A DNA stretch of 6,633 nt from a bacterium (lineage in GTDB: Bacteria > Auribacterota > JABMQX01): NCBI GenBank assembly GCA_013203085.1, contig JABMQX010000645.1, positions 1 through 6,633 of the forward strand, in the 5' to 3' direction. Position numbers and translations under genes: made by a program. The notes beneath the pieces are model-generated. The model was given only the letters and a program-made list of their open reading frames with translations. It was not told the origin of the DNA and made no database searches. Below are positions 4,619 through 6,633 of this stretch, in pieces. Each line of letters opens with the position of its first letter. Position 1 is the first letter of the stretch.

Positions 4619-4744
4619 GCAGAAACCCGCGAACGGGGCCCACTTTCTTCTGCATAAACCTCCTGAGCGTTTTATGGTTCAGGAGTTTCCCTCTCTCGCG
4701 AACGCGACGCGAAGAAGGGAGGGCGCGGGCCGTCCGTGCGGACG
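4619..4744 (-). repeat. Cluster of four inverted repeats upstream of the nuclease-like gene
   Basis: Four consecutive inverted repeats fill this gene-free stretch. First: GCAGAAA (4619-4625) with CTTCTGC (4647-4653), enclosing CCCG/CGGG around a tetraloop that reads TTCG on the minus strand. Second: CTCCTGA (4660-4666) with TCAGGAG (4679-4685). Third: 4688-4700 with 4708-4720, 13-nt arms with two mismatches. Fourth: CGTCC/GGACG (4731-4744) around GTGC. A short frame MQKKVGPVRGFLQSV with an AGGAGG just ahead lies over the first. The set could be a structured 5' leader, an atypical attC or attI-like region, or a terminator cluster; I cannot decide. Confidence 0.45.
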
Positions 4745-4855
4745 ATAGACGTTTGTCATGTCGAAAAGCGATTGGCAGCGGCGCTCTCGGCTCGGCCATT
4801 CCTAAGCGCTCCGATTCATAGGTTCGGGGACACATTCTTTTTTGACAGGATAACA

Positions 4856-4888
4856 GGATAAATGGGATTTTTTGAATCCTGTTTATCC
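4856..4888. repeat. Near-perfect GGATAAA-type hairpin repeat
   Basis: The 14-nt arms GGATAAATGGGATT (4856-4869) and AATCCTGTTTATCC (4875-4888) pair fully as RNA, with two G-U wobbles, around a 5-nt loop TTTTG. Just before it ACAGGATA is partly repeated. CAGGATAAACAGGAT-type sequences recur in intergenic regions of many bacterial genomes, so this is probably one copy of a dispersed palindromic repeat. It could also end transcription. Confidence 0.6.
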
Positions 4889-5026
4889 CATCAAAGAAGC
4901 TGTTTTCACACAGGGCTGTACGTCACCGTATTCGCGAATCCACGTACTAAGTCAGTCCCGAATGCGTAGGCTCCTCCCAATCTTGTGTTTACTCCTTCGC
5001 TCAGCCCCGGTGCCCTCGAGCAAAAG

Positions 5027-5045
5027 TCGCCCAGAGCTCTGGCGA
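5027..5045 (-). terminator. Weak terminator-like hairpin after the catalase gene
   Basis: A perfect 12-bp palindrome CCAGAGCTCTGG is extended by TCG/CGA with one bulged C. On the minus strand the stem has an AGCT loop and is followed by CTTTTG. It lies about 90 bp after the catalase stop. The T-run is short, so rho-independent termination is only a possibility. Confidence 0.3.
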
Positions 5046-5135
5046 GAAAACCCCGAAAGAATCCTTATTTGGCGACACCCGTCACGGCGCGTTAGTTTCC
5101 CAGCTCCGGCGACCGTTGAATCGTGTCTCTCTGGC

Positions 5136-6626
5136 TCAGACTCCCTCCGCTGTGGCCTTGGCCCTTTCCTCCTGGGACATCGCAGCCAGTCGCTCGACCT
5201 CCTTGACATCCAATCCCAGTCCTTCCGCCACGCGTCTTCCGTAGTCGGGATCGGCCTTGCAAAACAGGGCGGTCTGGCGCAATTGGATGCGCTTCTGCGC
5301 CCCAGAGATGTGGGAGACTATGTTGCCGATGAGGTGATCGCGGTCTTCATCCGTCATGACCTTGCGATAGAGCGCCCCCGCCTGCACGAAGTCGTCGTTG
5401 GGATGCGTGTAGGGATGTCGCCCAGCCATCCCCGAGACTTCGAACGGGGGCTCGGCCGCCTCGGGATCCGGCTCGGGACCGCCAAAGCTATTGGGGTAAT
5501 AGTTCGGTCCACCTTCACCGTTTGCATCGAGCCGCATGGAACCATCCCGCTGGTAGTTGTTCATAGGCGCCGCCTTGGGGGCATTCACCGGCAGAAGCTG
5601 GTAGTTGGGCCCCAGGCGATGAATATGGGCGTCGTGGTACGAGATGATGCGAGCCTGTAACATCTTGTCCGGCGAAGCGCCGATCCCGGGAGCCAGGTTG
5701 CCCGGAGAGAAGGCTGCCTGCTCCACTTCGGCGAAATAGTTCTTCGGGTTGCGGTCCAGAACCATGCGCCCGACGGGGATCAGCGGAAAGTCGCCGTGGG
5801 GCCAGACCTTGGTGATGTCGAAGATGTCGAACCGGTAATCCTTGGCCTGTTCGGGGGTCATGATCTGGACATTCACGTTCCAGGCCGGATGCTCGCCTCG
5901 CTTGATCGCTTCGTAGAAGTCGCGGGTGGCATGGTCGGGGTCCTGTCCCGCCAAGCGGTCGGCTTCTTCCCGCGTGAAATTCTGGATGCCCTGGGCGGTT
6001 TTGAAATGGTACTGGATCCAGAAATACTCGCCCTTCTCATTGTACCACTTAAAGGTGTGGCTGCTGTAGCCGTTCATGTGGCGGTAGCTCTTCGGCGTGC
6101 CTCGGTCGGAGAAGAGGATGGTTACCTGATGGATGGATTCCGGCGTCAGCGAGAGGAAATCCCAGAACATGTCGGGATCCTTGGTGTTGGTCGCCGGGTT
6201 GCGCTTTTGGGTGTGAATGAAGTCAGGGAACTTCAGGGGATCCCGGATGAAGAAAACCGGCGTGTTGTTTCCCACCATGTCGTAGTTGCCATCCTCGGTG
6301 TAGAACTTCACCGCGAAGCCGCGGGGGTCCCGCGCCGAATCGGCGGAGCCTTTCTCCCCGCCAACCGTAGAGAAGCGTACGACCACCTCGGTTCTCTTGC
6401 CCACCTCGGAGAGGAATCTGGCCTTGGTGTACTTCGTCACGTCATTCGTGACCTCGAAATAGCCATAGGCGCCGGCCCCCTTGGCGTGGACCACGCGCTC
6501 GGGGATCCGTTCGCGGTTGAAGTGCGCCAGTTTCTCCTGCAGGTGGACGTCCTGCATTAAGACAGGGCCTCGGGCGCCCGCCGTCATTGAGTTCTGGTCG
6601 TCGGCAACAGGGGCGCCAGAACTCAT
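5136..6626 (-). CDS. katA: Monofunctional haem catalase, clade 3 (496 aa)
   Basis: Converts two hydrogen peroxide molecules to water and oxygen; a cytoplasmic homotetramer with haem b in the small-subunit family (usually 480-510 aa, so this is full length). Visible features: catalytic His47 in RVVHAKGAGAYGYFEVT, the distal Asn120 in MVGNNTPVFFIRD, and the proximal haem ligand Tyr330 in ARIISYHDAHIHRLG. From about residue 400 the C-terminal catalase-related region follows (DDFVQAGALYRKV, then RQTALFCKADPDYG). The Phe normally two residues before the haem Tyr (R-x-F-x-Y) is Ile328 here, a small deviation. No signal peptide is present. The ATG at 6626 gives the usual short N-terminal arm; only 7 nt of upstream sequence are visible, so its ribosome-binding site cannot be judged. 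It appears to be an ordinary chromosomal gene bordering the array. Confidence 0.97.
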   Translation of the reverse strand: MSSGAPVADDQNSMTAGARGPVLMQDVHLQEKLAHFNRERIPERVVHAKGAGAYGYFEVTNDVTKYTKARFLSEVGKRTEVVVRFSTVGGEKGSADSARDPRGFAVKFYTEDGNYDMVGNNTPVFFIRDPLKFPDFIHTQKRNPATNTKDPDMFWDFLSLTPESIHQVTILFSDRGTPKSYRHMNGYSSHTFKWYNEKGEYFWIQYHFKTAQGIQNFTREEADRLAGQDPDHATRDFYEAIKRGEHPAWNVNVQIMTPEQAKDYRFDIFDITKVWPHGDFPLIPVGRMVLDRNPKNYFAEVEQAAFSPGNLAPGIGASPDKMLQARIISYHDAHIHRLGPNYQLLPVNAPKAAPMNNYQRDGSMRLDANGEGGPNYYPNSFGGPEPDPEAAEPPFEVSGMAGRHPYTHPNDDFVQAGALYRKVMTDEDRDHLIGNIVSHISGAQKRIQLRQTALFCKADPDYGRRVAEGLGLDVKEVERLAAMSQEERAKATAEGV

Positions 6627-6633
6627 CGTGAGG

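Larger units (their letters stand above)
4745..5135. other. Gene-free stretch between the hairpin cluster and the catalase gene
   Basis: No frame here has convincing protein character; those present are short, Arg- or Pro-rich and overlap known genes antisense. It contains the GGATAAA hairpin at 4856-4888 and the weak terminator-like palindrome at 5027-5045. It seems to separate the small-gene array from the ordinary chromosomal catalase gene. Confidence 0.5.

Noticed and set aside
4608..4835. Minus-strand 75-aa open frame
   Set aside because: Arg-rich, covers the inverted-repeat cluster and has no family resemblance. Only the short end MQKKVGPVRGFLQSV has an AGGAGG ahead, at a spacing that is too short.
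4872..6560. Plus-strand open frames opposite the catalase gene (4872-5660, 5796-6560)
   Set aside because: They are antisense shadows of a well-conserved catalase; their sequences look like reverse-frame translation.

Overview
The window comes from a Gram-negative bacterium of moderately high GC. I infer this from a Sec-type signal peptide, a PGPGW-type inner-membrane protein and a clade-3 catalase; the exact phylum cannot be read from the sequence. Every credible gene lies on the minus strand, so the biological reading direction is from high to low coordinates.

Right part (5136-6626): a complete monofunctional haem catalase with all catalytic residues. Downstream of it (4578-5135) is about 560 bp without a credible gene. 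It holds a weak terminator-like hairpin (5027-5045), a near-perfect GGATAAA-type hairpin repeat (4856-4888) and a cluster of four inverted repeats (4619-4744) just ahead of the next gene.

Left part (1-4602): an array of short units of about 0.6-1.2 kb, all on the minus strand. Each carries one or two small, mostly uncharacterised genes followed by an intergenic inverted-repeat element. The best two elements (304-363, 60 bp; 3389-3507, 119 bp) have the hallmarks of integron attC sites: RYYYAAC at one end, GTTRRRY at the other, and imperfect hairpin folding. Three others (2787-2906, 1703-1823, 1001-1151) are related but decayed. Read 5' to 3' on the minus strand the cargo is: a zinc-ribbon PD-(D/E)XK nuclease-like protein (335 aa); a helix-turn-helix-like protein (108 aa); an unknown helical protein (256 aa); a secreted DUF3761-like protein with a C-terminal membrane segment (131 aa); a pair of small conserved proteins, the first interrupted by an amber codon; and a PGPGW membrane protein cut by the window edge. 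No integrase gene is visible. The best reading is a cluster of attC sites lacking an integrase, or the inner part of a chromosomal integron. This is an inference that covariance-model searching should test.

The most unusual feature is a conserved block of about 50 bp directly after the GTTRRRY core in three units (3341-3388, 2737-2786, 1648-1702), with a remnant at 254-303. It can form two hairpins, and one of them shares an arm with the attC core box. Ordinary cassettes are not expected to share sequence on that side of the core. The block may be part of an unusually extended recombination site, or a regulatory leader that travels with unrelated genes.
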